Source: Drechmeria coniospora (Eukaryota > Ascomycota > Sordariomycetes > Hypocreales > Ophiocordycipitaceae). Taken from it: a DNA stretch of 64,000 nucleotides. Each line of letters starts with the position of its first letter. The stretch's first letter is position 1. Position numbers and translations under genes: made by a program. The notes beneath the pieces are model-generated. The model was given only the letters and a program-made list of their open reading frames with translations. It was not told the DNA's origin and did no database searches. The stretch is from the NCBI RefSeq assembly GCF_001625195.1, contig NC_054391.1, forward strand, positions 1,922,001-1,986,000. Reading direction: 5' to 3'. Shown one piece after another: positions 63,584 to 64,000 of the stretch.

Positions 63584-64000
63584 CTATAAGGTGATAGCCA
63601 TGCCCGAATCAAACCCATGCGCGTCCTTCTTGGACTTTTTTCCTTCCGACTCCGGCTTTATACTTCCTGGCAGGACATAACCTCGCTGATTGGATACGAC
63701 CCTGATGCCGTCGCGCATGAAATCGGCTGAATAACGTGTGTGGCCAAAGTTCCAGACCTTGACGCCGTCCCATCCCCCCTGCTCGAGGAGACGGGTCGCA
63801 AATGCAGGGGTCCACGGATTATTCGTGTGCTCGGGGCGAGAAGTGCCGTCAATGCAAGGTGCGTGATGCGTGGCGACTAACAGGCGCCTCTTAGAATTCT
63901 CCATCTGCGAGAGCTGCGACAGCTTCTCACGAAGCCAGGACAGGTCCTCGCCATGCATCTGGTTATGCATCGGGATTGACCACCCTTCTATTTTCTTCAT
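63584..64000 (-). CDS. Calcineurin-like metallophosphoesterase, 3' part
   Basis: The last 138 residues of a gene that continues past the right edge; the Met at 64000 may be internal. The segment LVATHHAPCIDGTSRPEHTNNPW carries the second metal-binding His pair of the calcineurin-like phosphoesterase fold. FGHTRYSADF, then RVVSNQRGYVLPG follow as in fungal members of the family. The motif is normally GHTH; here an Arg (CGT) replaces the last His (CAT/CAC), a one-base transition. The tail (GKKSKKDAHGFDSGMAI) is basic. Substrate unknown. Confidence 0.82.
   Translation of the reverse strand: MKKIEGWSIPMHNQMHGEDLSWLREKLSQLSQMENSKRRLLVATHHAPCIDGTSRPEHTNNPWTPAFATRLLEQGGWDGVKVWNFGHTRYSADFMRDGIRVVSNQRGYVLPGSIKPESEGKKSKKDAHGFDSGMAITL

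Overview
This 64-kb window looks like nuclear DNA of a filamentous ascomycete, most likely a Sordariomycete and plausibly Hypocreales. The evidence is short introns (about 50-95 nt) with GTRNGT donors, CTRAC-type branch points and YAG acceptors, GC-rich coding sequence, and typical Pezizomycotina families (CFEM/PTH11-type receptor, DUF7702-like membrane protein, AA1-like secreted protein, fungal HIR3 and ChAPs). The species is inference. No tRNA, rRNA, CRISPR array or intact transposon was recognised. Exon structures were worked out by eye from splice signals, frame continuity and family knowledge.

Layout. 1-1.8 kb: repeat-rich spacer with a long hairpin. 1.8-6.2 kb: ubiquitin-conjugating enzyme and a TBC-domain Rab-GAP. 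6.2-15.4 kb: a 9-kb gene desert full of TACTCCGTAC-type motifs. 15.4-20.9 kb: acidic nuclear-type protein, DUF7702-like membrane protein and a CFEM-containing PTH11-like receptor. 20.9-24.7 kb: spacer with palindromes, G/C tracts and a scrap resembling GPN1. 24.7-34 kb: HIT protein, DRE2 (Fe-S assembly), RPC10/RPB12 (RNA polymerase subunit), GPN1/NPA3 GTPase (RNA polymerase II assembly) and a ChAPs exomer subunit. 34.8-41.3 kb: HIR3, the histone-chaperone scaffold, divergent from ChAPs. 41.8-42.8 kb: a bZIP-basic-region-like protein. 45-48.7 kb: the divergent ribosome-biogenesis pair RRP3 and SSF1. 49.3-49.6 kb: two minisatellites. 50-51.6 kb: mitochondrial PP2C phosphatase.

From about 51.6 to 61 kb the character changes. 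The DNA is more AT-rich, the TACTCCGTAC motif becomes rare, and the genes are accessory in type: an AA1-like secreted protein, a tiny Gly/Ala-rich secreted protein, a small predicted beta-rich protein, at least two decayed-looking coding relics, and an astacin-like metalloprotease fused to three H-type lectin repeats. A secreted type-B carboxylesterase and the 3' part of a calcineurin-like phosphoesterase follow to the right edge.

The housekeeping genes share themes of transcription, chromatin and ribosome production (RPC10, GPN1, HIR3, RRP3, SSF1), but the sequence gives no evidence of an operon-like system. The best leads are the lectin-protease in its accessory block, unusual introns (a GC-AG intron, a first exon holding only the ATG, and several stop-free 3n introns), a His-to-Arg change in the phosphoesterase metal motif, and the dispersed TACTCCGTAC repeat.
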